Positions 9,711 to 17,313 of a stretch of DNA of 64,000 nt are shown piece after piece. The stretch lies in the NCBI RefSeq assembly GCF_000828575.1, contig NZ_AP011952.1, forward strand, positions 186,001 through 250,000, in the 5' to 3' direction. Position numbers and translations under genes: made by a program. The notes beneath the pieces are model-generated. The model ran no database searches and had not been told where the DNA came from. It saw only the letters and a list, made by a program, of their open reading frames with translations. How positions within the stretch are numbered: the stretch's first letter is position 1; every line of letters begins with the position of its first letter. Source of the DNA: Methanothermobacter sp. CaT2 (GTDB lineage: Archaea > Methanobacteriota > Methanobacteria > Methanobacteriales > Methanothermobacteraceae).

Positions 9711-10331
9711 ATGCATAGGCAAATGCCAAACATTAAAAGCCTTCTTTTTGGCGATCAGGAAGAGGAATGGGGTTATAAAAGGGAAAGTGAGAATATAATA
9801 GTGGGTTATGGCTACAAGAAGTTCAGTAAACCTCCTGTTATAGGTAAAAACCCTCTTCTGCGCTCAAATACCGTGATATACAATGATGTTACCATAGGTG
9901 ATAACCTCAGAACCGGCCACAACGTCCTGATAAGGGAGAAGACAACCATAGGTGATGATGTACTCATAGGTACAAACACGGTCATTGAGGGCCACTCAAA
10001 GATAGGGAGCAATGTCAGCATCCAGTCAAATGTGTATCTGCCAAAGAACAGTTACATAGAGGACAATGTCTTCATAGGACCCTGTGCCTGCTTCACCAAC
10101 GACCGTTACCCCATAAGGGTCAAGTACAAACTGAGGGGTCCCATAATAAGGCAGGGGGCATCCATAGGTGCAAACTCCACCTTCCTCTCCAGGATCGAGG
10201 TGGGTGAGGGTGCAATGGTGGCGGCAGGTGCGGTTGTAACAAGGAACGTGCCCCCATGGTCACTGGCAATCGGTGCACCTGCCCGTATAAAGGCCCTTCC
10301 TGCCAAGCTTAGGGTTCCTAACAATATTTAG
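9711..10331 (+). CDS. Left-handed beta-helix (hexapeptide-repeat) acyltransferase
   Basis: A protein of about 202-206 residues, with many hexapeptide repeats of the [LIV]-G-x4 type between residues 45 and 190 (for example [22 protein letters not shown]). It ends with the typical [17 protein letters not shown] cap. Relatives acetylate amino sugars or sugar nucleotides for surface polysaccharides. The conserved active-site histidine is probably in [11 protein letters not shown] 9711 and ATG 9723 are both possible starts. A TATA-like TTTAATATAAA lies near 9640-9650. No linked sugar genes are adjacent, so the substrate is open. Confidence 0.85.
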   Translation: MHRQMPNIKSLLFGDQEEEWGYKRESENIIVGYGYKKFSKPPVIGKNPLLRSNTVIYNDVTIGDNLRTGHNVLIREKTTIGDDVLIGTNTVIEGHSKIGSNVSIQSNVYLPKNSYIEDNVFIGPCACFTNDRYPIRVKYKLRGPIIRQGASIGANSTFLSRIEVGEGAMVAAGAVVTRNVPPWSLAIGAPARIKALPAKLRVPNNI

Positions 10332-10391
10332 TTTTGTTTCTTTGTATTAACCAGCTTTCCGGTCTGCAGTGACTTCTAGTGATTGAAGTAG

Positions 10392-10847
10392 CTATTCTCT
10401 CCTGTAGAGCCCCACTATCCTTGCCTCAGCCAGTACATGGCCCTCCATTGCCTCAAGGACATCCTCCTTACCAGCCCCGGGTTCAAGGTCCAGCATGGTG
10501 TCAAGGGCGTAGAGTCTGAAGAAGTACCTGTGCACACCGGATGGAGGGCAGGGGCCCCTGTAGCCTATGGTTCCAGAGTCGTTGTAGCCCTGGACTGACC
10601 CATCAGGTAGCCTCCCCATCGCTGGAACATTCTCATCAAGCCCCCCTGAGGTGGGGGGTATGTTGAATATAACCCAGTGGGTCCACACCTTTGAGGGTGC
10701 ATCGGGGTCATCACATATGAGTGCAAGGGATTGGGCCTCCTCAGGTACACCATCCCAGGAGAGGGGTGGCGATATGTTTTCACCATCACACGTGTACCTT
10801 GAGGGTATCCTTCCACCATCATTGAATGCACGGGTCTTGAGGTTCAT
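10392..10847 (-). CDS. PEBP family protein (YbhB/YbcL type)
   Basis: A 151-residue cytosolic protein of the phosphatidylethanolamine-binding/Raf kinase inhibitor-like family. The signature segments are visible: YTCDGENISPPLSW near residue 18, the DDPDAPSKVWTHWVIFNIP ligand-pocket motif near 46-64, and the YRGPCPPSGVHRYFF motif near 95-109. GGTGATACC lies directly upstream of the ATG at 10847. The physiological role in archaea is not established. It is divergent from the AAA gene at 10893, sharing a short promoter region. Confidence 0.92.
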   Translation of the reverse strand: MNLKTRAFNDGGRIPSRYTCDGENISPPLSWDGVPEEAQSLALICDDPDAPSKVWTHWVIFNIPPTSGGLDENVPAMGRLPDGSVQGYNDSGTIGYRGPCPPSGVHRYFFRLYALDTMLDLEPGAGKEDVLEAMEGHVLAEARIVGLYRRE

Positions 10848-10892
10848 GGTATCACCTAACAGATTATATGTTCCCTGTCATTAATTATTATT

Positions 10893-11633
10893 ATGGACTA
10901 CAAGGTGAACTCGGCATCTGATAACAGTGTCTTCGTTGAGACGGAGTCCTACAGAAGGCTTCTTGAAGCCCTTGAGGTTATCAGGGAGTCCCGCGGCAAC
11001 ATACTCCATGTTGTGGGCGCCCCAGGGACAGGTAAATCAGCCAACCTCTACAGGGGTATCCAGGAGGTGGGGCTTGATGTATATGAAGTGCCATGTAACC
11101 TTGAGTCATCGGATGTGGACGCAGATTATGTGTTCAGGCACCTCTTAGATGAGATGAAGGCGGAGCTCGGTGCAGATAACAGGAGGGATCTTTACAGGAA
11201 ACTTGCTGAATTTGATGCTGTGGTCTTTGCTGACAGATTCCATGACAGCCACGATTTCTCAGAGTTCATGGGTTTCAGCCAGTGGACAGCCACGGCGGGA
11301 TCTGAAACACTGAAGTTCTACCTGAGATGCATTCGTGAGTACATGGGAAACAGGGGGGCATTCAGGAACATGAACATAATCTTCCAGACAGCCTGGAGGT
11401 TCTACTTCAGGGGTAAAAAGCTGGACATCTTCACTGACATACCCATCCTCTCGTCAGTGCTCTTCCACACCCTCAGGATCCCCTTCACAGCTGTAAGGAT
11501 AGATTACACCGTAACTGAAACCTTAAATATAATAAAGGCCCATTCAGGTGCTGATGAGGAAGAGATAAGGCGTTACATAGAATTATATGGATGCAGACCA
11601 AGAACCGTTCTGGAGAAGATGAGATCATGCTGA
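10893..11633 (+). CDS. P-loop ATPase of unknown role
   Basis: A 246-residue protein with a Walker A motif GAPGTGKS near residues 42-49 and a probable Walker B VVFADR near residue 110. The middle has several tryptophan and phenylalanine residues and a predicted helical C-terminus ending RPRTVLEKMRSC. It belongs to the broad AAA/STAND-like P-loop ATPases, but I recognise no specific family. It overlaps the UbiA-type gene by seven bases, so the two are translated together and may act together. Confidence 0.75.
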   Translation: MDYKVNSASDNSVFVETESYRRLLEALEVIRESRGNILHVVGAPGTGKSANLYRGIQEVGLDVYEVPCNLESSDVDADYVFRHLLDEMKAELGADNRRDLYRKLAEFDAVVFADRFHDSHDFSEFMGFSQWTATAGSETLKFYLRCIREYMGNRGAFRNMNIIFQTAWRFYFRGKKLDIFTDIPILSSVLFHTLRIPFTAVRIDYTVTETLNIIKAHSGADEEEIRRYIELYGCRPRTVLEKMRSC

Positions 11634-12409
11634 GTACACTCCTACGTTCAACGAGAATGAGCTGGTGTGCCAAGAACATCCACATGTACCTTCTGGCACT
11701 CACCTATGCCTCAGATGCAGACCCCATCAGATTCATTTCAGGACTCTTCACCGTGACGCTCCTCTGGGGGGCTCTCTATTCACTTAACGACTTCACTGAC
11801 ATTGAAACTGACAGGAACGACCGCATGAAGAGGGGAAGACCCTTCATAGAGAACCATGTTGAACCCAGGGATGTCCTGCTTTTTATAGGCGTACTTCTTG
11901 TGGCATCCACTGCACTCGCATATATCATTCATCCGCTATTCTGCCTGATACTCCTTCTCATGGTCCTCAACCAGTTCATCTACACACTCCCACCCCTCAG
12001 ACTGAAGGACACCCCCCTCGCACCACTAGCGAGTACCGCCACAAACACGGTTCTGAGACTGGCATCCGCCGCTGTCCTCCTGGGGGGTATCCTCATTGTC
12101 CCGGTCCCGGTCTACATTTTAATGTACCTTGCAGGTATGGGCACATACCTCATGTACAAGGAGAGAAAGGTTCCGACAACCCTGGTTTCTGTTCTGTTCT
12201 GTGTCCTCCTTGCCTGGAGCTACACTGGAGGTTACATCAGCATGCTGCAGATCCTCCTTGTGATAGTCCCGCCCTTCATAGCCACTGTACCACTTTATCT
12301 ATCCAACTTCACAGAAAGGGAGCGGATGGTGGAGGTGGCTGATCTGCTTTACCACAGGGTTCTTGTGGCATTCTACCTGGTATGCATAGCGGTGCTTCTG
12401 GTGGGTTAG
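11627..12409 (+). CDS. UbiA-superfamily membrane prenyltransferase
   Basis: A 260-residue integral membrane protein with about eight hydrophobic helices. The first aspartate-rich motif NDFTDIETDR (about residues 53-62) is the prenyl-diphosphate-binding NDxxDxxxD signature of UbiA enzymes. The second DxxD motif is weak, possibly around the KERKVP loop, so activity is not certain. UbiA enzymes in archaea include geranylgeranylglyceryl phosphate synthase (DGGGP synthase) and cofactor prenyltransferases. The overlap with the upstream ATPase and the neighbouring geranylgeranyl reductase suggest an isoprenoid role, but that is inference. Confidence 0.78.
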   Translation: MLSTLLRSTRMSWCAKNIHMYLLALTYASDADPIRFISGLFTVTLLWGALYSLNDFTDIETDRNDRMKRGRPFIENHVEPRDVLLFIGVLLVASTALAYIIHPLFCLILLLMVLNQFIYTLPPLRLKDTPLAPLASTATNTVLRLASAAVLLGGILIVPVPVYILMYLAGMGTYLMYKERKVPTTLVSVLFCVLLAWSYTGGYISMLQILLVIVPPFIATVPLYLSNFTERERMVEVADLLYHRVLVAFYLVCIAVLLVG

Positions 12410-12538
12410 ATGCTCTTTTCTTTTTACAGTGGAGAATTCTAAAAAATCAGATCAGATAAGTTTAACTAAATTTTCTGGAAATAGATTAAAGGGATAGGTT
12501 TCAGTTAATGGGTTCTTCACTGCCACCCAAATATAAAA

Positions 12539-13723
12539 TTAGAAGAGTTTGCCCAGTTTAATGAGGGCCTTTGGTGAGACCTTTATGAGCTTCTTAACGA
12601 GTTCTGTGGTGCTCACCTTCTCAAACTCGACATCCTGGAATGCCTCTGCGATTGAATCTAGTTCACTGTCACTGAGTGTAAGCATGTAGTCCTTGACCTT
12701 GAGGTACCTGTCTATCTCCTTCCCGATCTCCTCACGGCAGAGCCTTTCGTACTCACTGAGCCTCTTTTTGCTGACATCACCCTCACTGACCGCTGCAGCA
12801 GCAACCCTTCCTGCCAGCATACCACCGGTCATGCCGCTTATTATTCCGCCACCTGTGAGGGGGTTCACCTGACCTGCAGCGTCCCCAACAACCATGAGGC
12901 TGTCGGCCACAAGTTCCTTTGGCATGCCACCAACTGGGTCCCCACCTATGTTGAGTTCAACAGGCTGAGCGTTTTTTGTTGCAGGGCATGACTCAACGAA
13001 TTCAACCAGGTGTTCATAGGCGCTCTTATCGGTCTCTGTTGAGAGAACCCCCAGGCCCACGTTGGCGATATCGTCACCCTTTGGGAAGATCCAGGCGTAT
13101 CCACCGGGGGCCACGCTTCCAAAGTAGAATTCGATGCAGTTATTGTCCTCCATCTCCACTCCGACCATCTCGAACTGGGCCGCTGACTCCATGTCCTTGG
13201 GCCTCGTGGCTGTGTTTAGGCCGGCCCACCTTGCAACCCTTGACTCGGGGCCGTCGGCTGCGATGACTATCCTGGCCTTTATCTCAAACTCCCTGCCCAT
13301 GCACTCTGCGCTGACAAGGTACCCGTCACCGGTTTTCTCCATCCCGGTTGCAAGGGTCTTCACCATGATCCGTGACCCTGCCCTTGCAGCGTCCATTGCC
13401 ATGTGCTTGTCAAAGACCTTCCTCTCAAGTATGTATCCTGCCTCTGGCAGCTCCACCTTATCTGAGGTCAGCCATACATCTGTGCCGTTGGGGGAGACCA
13501 GACGCACACCATCAAGTTTCTTTGTGATCCAGCGGGGGTTTGGCTCTATCCCCAGGGACTCTAGGCCTCCAACAGAGACCCCCTCGGCGCACCTCTTCGG
13601 GGCCCCTATCTCTGATTTCTTGTCAATGAGGAGTACACTTGCACCGCCCATGGCGGCGTGTTTTGCTGCTGTTGAACCGGCTGGTCCAGCGCCAATCACA
13701 AGGACATCAACTTCAGTCACCAT
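12539..13723 (-). CDS. Digeranylgeranylglycerophospholipid reductase
   Basis: A 394-residue flavoprotein of the geranylgeranyl reductase family. It has the FAD-binding GAGPAGSTAA motif at the N-terminus, a CAEGVSVGGL loop typical of archaeal enzymes with the active-site cysteine, the VIAADGPES motif near residue 150 and the C-terminal FAD motif VVGDAAGQVNPLTGGGI near residue 280. It saturates the isoprenoid chains of archaeal membrane lipids. The start is ATG 13723 with GAGGTGA 5 bases upstream. The ferredoxin gene just upstream is the likely electron donor. Confidence 0.93.
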   Translation of the reverse strand: MVTEVDVLVIGAGPAGSTAAKHAAMGGASVLLIDKKSEIGAPKRCAEGVSVGGLESLGIEPNPRWITKKLDGVRLVSPNGTDVWLTSDKVELPEAGYILERKVFDKHMAMDAARAGSRIMVKTLATGMEKTGDGYLVSAECMGREFEIKARIVIAADGPESRVARWAGLNTATRPKDMESAAQFEMVGVEMEDNNCIEFYFGSVAPGGYAWIFPKGDDIANVGLGVLSTETDKSAYEHLVEFVESCPATKNAQPVELNIGGDPVGGMPKELVADSLMVVGDAAGQVNPLTGGGIISGMTGGMLAGRVAAAAVSEGDVSKKRLSEYERLCREEIGKEIDRYLKVKDYMLTLSDSELDSIAEAFQDVEFEKVSTTELVKKLIKVSPKALIKLGKLF

Positions 13724-13728
13724 GTCAA

Positions 13729-13890
13729 TCACCTCTCAAGGGCCCTAACAGGGCACACCTGTATGCATATGTTGCATTCCCTACACTGGTCCTCTGAAAA
13801 TTTCAGGGAATTCTCCCTGACCTCTATGAGGTTCCGTGGGCACACACCTGCACATTCCCCACAGAACATACACCATTCCTTCACCTTCAT
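13729..13890 (-). CDS. 4Fe-4S dicluster-type ferredoxin, partner of the geranylgeranyl reductase
   Basis: A 53-residue ferredoxin with two C-x2-C-x2-C-x3-CP motifs (CMFCGECAGVCP and CRECNICIQVCP), enough for two 4Fe-4S clusters. The ATG at 13890 has AGGTTGA upstream; longer readings lack a ribosome binding site. It is co-directional with, and 5 bases from, the lipid reductase. The low-potential electrons needed for double-bond reduction in archaeal lipids probably pass through it. Confidence 0.92.
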   Translation of the reverse strand: MKVKEWCMFCGECAGVCPRNLIEVRENSLKFSEDQCRECNICIQVCPVRALER

Positions 13891-13940
13891 GGTTATCAAC
13901 CTAAAATCAATTCTACAGATCATGAATCTTTAATCATGCG

Positions 13941-13950
13941 GGTATTTATA
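13941..13950 (-). promoter_or_regulatory. TATA box for the ferredoxin-reductase operon
   Basis: On the minus strand the sequence reads GTATAAATAC, about 50 bases upstream of the ferredoxin ATG. This is a good archaeal TATA element with a purine-rich BRE-like stretch before it. Distance and orientation fit transcription of the ferredoxin and lipid reductase genes. Confidence 0.5.
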
Positions 13951-14116
13951 CTTTGGGGAGGAAGTATATATATAGTTCCCAAAAACCCTGACCTGGCTGC
14001 CACATGGCCCACACCATAGTTCCTGATCTTTCAATGGCCCTCTATTTATATGTTGATGGGCTCCGGGATAAATTATAAATCATATCCATGACAACAATTA
14101 TTATGGGAGGTTGAAT

Positions 14117-14612
14117 ATGAAGAAAATTTTATTTCTGTTTCTTGTGGCCGCAACGGTCCTTGTATCTGGTTGTGTGAGTGAGGAGCCCCAGTAAGAGCTT
14201 CTCTGACGGAAAACTGAACTTCACATATCCCGCATCATGGGAGACCCTTGACCCTGCAGGGGCGCAGGGGGCCTTCAAGAAGGAGGTGGGAATCTCCAAG
14301 GACGTCATAGTTTACCTTGGTAACAGCACCTCAGAGCTTGCAGTTGCAGAGGTAAGTGCAGGTGCCGGTTACTACCTGAAGGATCCTGAAACCGTCAGGA
14401 GGGAGATGGCCAGCAATGAGGGTGTTGTATCATCCAGCATAATAAAGGTCGCCGGGCGTAACGCAGCAATGGTGAAGGCCACCGATTCAACGACCCAGAC
14501 GGTCTTCGTGTACCTGAAACTCAACAGGACAAGTGGCTATGCATTCATGTACAGCGGACCAAAGAATGACGCAACATTTGACTCCCTACTTGAGACTGTG
14601 AAGTTAGAGTGA
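14117..14612 (+). pseudogene. PsbP-like lipoprotein gene with an apparent one-base insertion
   Basis: ATG 14117 opens a lipoprotein signal peptide, MKKILFLFLVAATVLVSGC, with a lipobox cysteine at residue 19, but the frame stops at TAA 14192 after CVSEEPQ. Reading one C fewer in the CCCC run at 14186-14189 joins it seamlessly to the downstream frame (SKSFSDGKLNFTYPASW...), giving a secreted lipoprotein of about 164 residues. The mature part resembles the PsbP-related lipoproteins common in Methanobacteriales, whose role is unknown. The disruption may be a homopolymer sequencing error. The ribosome binding site GGGAGG is intact. Confidence 0.7.
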
Positions 14613-14638
14613 TCCCTGGGGATCCCTCCTTTTTTTAT
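14611..14638 (+). terminator. Hairpin plus T-run terminator
   Basis: GATCCC-TG-GGGATC (14611-14624) forms a short perfect hairpin, followed a few bases later by a T7 run (14630-14636). It overlaps the stop of the lipoprotein gene and lies between two convergent genes. T-runs are the main archaeal termination signal; the hairpin may add to it. Confidence 0.5.
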
Positions 14639-14653
14639 TAGATTTCTCACTGC

Positions 14654-16726
14654 TTAATGTGGTCTCTCCTTTATGAGCCTCCTCACCTCACCCATGAATT
14701 TTTCCTCACCGACACGTTTCATGGTTGATGCAAGCCTCTCCCTCTGCGGCTTGCTGGCGTACCTGGTGTAGACCCTTATAACAGCGTCTATGTACTCCAG
14801 TATCTCATCAACAGTGTCAACACGGGTCTTTATACCCTCAACCAGTTCTCTACCAGCCTTACCGCCTATGTAGAGTATGTAACCCTCTTCACTGGCCCTC
14901 CTTGCAGTGTGTGGACACTCCTTTATGCATTTACCGCAGCCAACGCAGAGGTCATGGTTGGTGTAGGATGTCTCACCACGCACGCTGATGGCCTCAACCT
15001 TGCAGACCTCGAAGCACCTGCCGCAACCGTTACAGATTTCCTCAACTGTCTCAGGGAATTCAACACCCGCGACACCCACATCGTGGATCTGGGGCCTCAT
15101 GCACCTGTTTGGACAGCCACTCACCGCTATCTTGAACTTGTAGGGTGCTGGCATCTCCCTGAACCTATCCTCTATGGCACTGCAGATTGCTGTGGTGTCT
15201 ATGATCCCGCTTCCACAGTTCTCCCTACCTGGACAGGCAAGTGTGGCCCTTACAAGGGGGCCCTCTGAGCCTGTGAGTAGCCCTGCGGAGTTGAGTTCAG
15301 CCACTGCCTCCTCAACATCAAAGCCACTCACATCATGGAGCTCATAGGATCCCCTGTTGGTGACCTTGATCCTTGCACCGTATTTTTCGGCGATCCTGAC
15401 AAGTTCCTTCACCTCTGGGGGGCTGTACCAGCCTGATGGCCGGGCCCTGACCCTTATGAAGTAGGTGCCATCGGCCCTCCTGGATACACCAGGGTAATCT
15501 GAGGTCCAGTAGAAGGAGATGTATTCACCACTCTTTCTCCTTCTCTCAAGTTCCCTCTGGAATCTTCTGAGTTTAAGGTCCCTCATCTTCTCTATTTTTG
15601 CGGTGTCTGCACCCTCCATGAGTTCAACTGCACCGGCTATTTCAGCGCCCCTCCTGGTTCTCACTATGATGGTTGAGTAGCCTTCGGGGCTTCCAGCGGA
15701 GCCCACAGAGACGTCTGCAAGGTGAGCGTCAAAGTCCCTGCAGGATCTGCAGCCCTCTGAGATCCTGATGTCCCCGAGGTTAAGGGTTTCCCTCCTATCG
15801 CCGAGGTCAACCTCAAGCTTACCCCTCCGGATGCTGAATTTTTCAACCTCCTCCATTCTGATACCATTTTCCCTCAGCACCTTTCTGAGGTCGCCATATT
15901 CGAATTTCTCGGTGCAGAAGAGGCCTATGAGGTAACGTATCTCAGGGAGTTTCACGGGTTTGCCCTTTCTTCCAAGTTCCAGGTCATGCTTTGCAAGGTA
16001 GGGGAAGTACTGGAGTTTCCTGAGACCGTTTATCTGGCAGGGAAGTCCAACAACTGCCACCCTCTCAATTCCAAGGTCTCCTGCTGTTCTCAGTGCTTCA
16101 AGGGTGGATATGCTGTACTTTGACCCGCTTGTTTCCTCAAGGTCCTCTGCGGTCTGCACAAGGAGTGATACAGGTTTCCAGTGTTCGTCACCCACGACTA
16201 TGGCGCCGTCGATTTCACCCTTCTCAAGGAGGTGTCTGAGGAATGATGTCACCACGCCCCCGTCCTGGCCCCTGATGGGTCCCCTCCCATGGTAGACCTT
16301 CTCCTGGAACTTCTCCCTTATGCTGATCTGGTAAGCGTCTGAGGAGACCCTGGGGCATACCTCGAAGCACATACCGTGGCCGTTTCTGAGGCACTCCTCC
16401 CGGAGCTCTGGGCGTCCGTCGAATGATATGATATTGTTGGGGCATATAACGGCACAGGTACCGCACCTTGCGCAGATTCCTGACTCCACGATCTTTCCAG
16501 GTTTCCATTTCCTCTCTGAGGGGTACATCTCTGCTATTTTCTCTGCTGGACCCATCCTCTCCAGGGCCTCGGCTATCACCTCCTCGGTGACATCGGTTTT
16601 TCTTGATGCGGCTATTGCCTCTGCACTGTCAAGTATGTGGGTTTTGAGTTCACGGGCAACCTCCTCCCTTTCCTCTGGGGGTAGTCTCAGGGTTGCCCTT
16701 TCTATGAATTCATCAAGTTTATTCAT
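14654..16726 (-). CDS. fsr: F420-dependent sulfite reductase-like protein with an N-terminal HAAS-like domain
   Basis: A 690-residue multidomain protein. Residues 1-70 (FIERATLRLPPEEREEVARE...) resemble the helical HAAS sensor domain that pairs with PadR regulators. Residues about 80-130 form a ferredoxin domain (CARCGTCAVICP). Residues about 135-400 resemble the F420H2-oxidising FrhB/FpoF module. The C-terminal part has ferredoxin-like and siroheme/4Fe-4S reductase motifs, CPGRENC (C-x5-C) and SGCPNRC (C-x3-C), and an inserted dicluster ferredoxin (CNGCGRCFEVC, CVGCGKCIKEC). This layout matches Fsr, which reduces sulfite to sulfide with F420H2 in methanogens. Nitrite or another oxyanion remains possible. 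Its start overlaps the PadR gene by four bases. Confidence 0.87.
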   Translation of the reverse strand: MNKLDEFIERATLRLPPEEREEVARELKTHILDSAEAIAASRKTDVTEEVIAEALERMGPAEKIAEMYPSERKWKPGKIVESGICARCGTCAVICPNNIISFDGRPELREECLRNGHGMCFEVCPRVSSDAYQISIREKFQEKVYHGRGPIRGQDGGVVTSFLRHLLEKGEIDGAIVVGDEHWKPVSLLVQTAEDLEETSGSKYSISTLEALRTAGDLGIERVAVVGLPCQINGLRKLQYFPYLAKHDLELGRKGKPVKLPEIRYLIGLFCTEKFEYGDLRKVLRENGIRMEEVEKFSIRRGKLEVDLGDRRETLNLGDIRISEGCRSCRDFDAHLADVSVGSAGSPEGYSTIIVRTRRGAEIAGAVELMEGADTAKIEKMRDLKLRRFQRELERRRKSGEYISFYWTSDYPGVSRRADGTYFIRVRARPSGWYSPPEVKELVRIAEKYGARIKVTNRGSYELHDVSGFDVEEAVAELNSAGLLTGSEGPLVRATLACPGRENCGSGIIDTTAICSAIEDRFREMPAPYKFKIAVSGCPNRCMRPQIHDVGVAGVEFPETVEEICNGCGRCFEVCKVEAISVRGETSYTNHDLCVGCGKCIKECPHTARRASEEGYILYIGGKAGRELVEGIKTRVDTVDEILEYIDAVIRVYTRYASKPQRERLASTMKRVGEEKFMGEVRRLIKERPH

Positions 16727-17064
16727 TGATATTCCTCCATTGTGGTTTCAATTTCATTGAGGGCCTGGTTCACTGCCCTGAAAAATTCAAGCCATTTCTT
16801 TCTGACCTTTTTACCGTAATCTGTGATTCTGTAATATTTTCTGGGCCTTGCCTCACCTGTCATCCAGCTGCTTTTGAGGATTCCCTCCCCCTCGAGTCTC
16901 CTCAGGAGGGGGTAGATGGTTCCCTCCTCGACCCTGAACCCTGATTCTTTGAGTTTTCTAACAATTTCATAGCCGTAAAGTTCCCTTTCAAGGAGGCAGA
17001 CCACTGCGAGCTGTATGGCCCCGCGTCTGATTTCCTTTTCGAATCTTTCACATATGCCACCCAT
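16723..17064 (-). CDS. PadR-family transcriptional regulator
   Basis: A 113-residue winged-helix repressor. PadR hallmarks are the LLERELYGYEIVRKL helix-turn-helix region near residues 25-39, the GTIYPLLRRLEGEGIL recognition helix and wing near 48-63, and the YYRITDYGKK wing strand, followed by a C-terminal dimerisation helix. It is the first gene of a two-gene operon with the HAAS-Fsr gene and probably represses both; two inverted repeats overlap its promoter. The inducing signal is unknown, with sulfite or redox state as a guess from context. Confidence 0.92.
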   Translation of the reverse strand: MGGICERFEKEIRRGAIQLAVVCLLERELYGYEIVRKLKESGFRVEEGTIYPLLRRLEGEGILKSSWMTGEARPRKYYRITDYGKKVRKKWLEFFRAVNQALNEIETTMEEYQ

Positions 17065-17089
17065 CTCATGACCCTCATACTACACTGTT

Positions 17090-17123
17090 ATGTGTTGTGC
17101 ACATTACTGTGTGGTAAACAGTA
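17090..17123 (-). promoter_or_regulatory. Two inverted repeats next to the TATA box: probable PadR operator
   Basis: ATGTG-N5-CACAT is at 17090-17104 and TACTG-N9-CAGTA at 17105-17123. The second runs directly into a minus-strand TATA element (CTTATATACT, about 17120-17129) for the PadR-Fsr operon. PadR proteins are known to bind ATGT/ACAT-type dyads, so autorepression by blocking TBP or polymerase is a plausible reading. Confidence 0.6.
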
Positions 17124-17313
17124 TATAAGCTTTGTGTCCTCACGTTACACAGATGAATCGGATGAAGGGTCAGGGACACATGTAACCTGTAAAATGACTC
17201 TTTTTGTTCATTGCAATGATGGATGCGGTTTCAGTGATTTAATAACCACATTTTTATTGTTTTTTCAAAAAATTTTTATGTTTAACCTCCTCAGATAGGT
17301 ATGAGGTATTCAG

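Noticed and set aside
13134-13748. Plus-strand reading frame opposite the lipid reductase
   Set aside because: Serine/proline-rich composition typical of a shadow frame; the minus-strand flavoprotein is clear.
17068-17298. Plus-strand frame of 76 codons before the histidine kinase
   Set aside because: It covers the PadR operator region, has no ribosome binding site and a phenylalanine-rich, unlikely composition.
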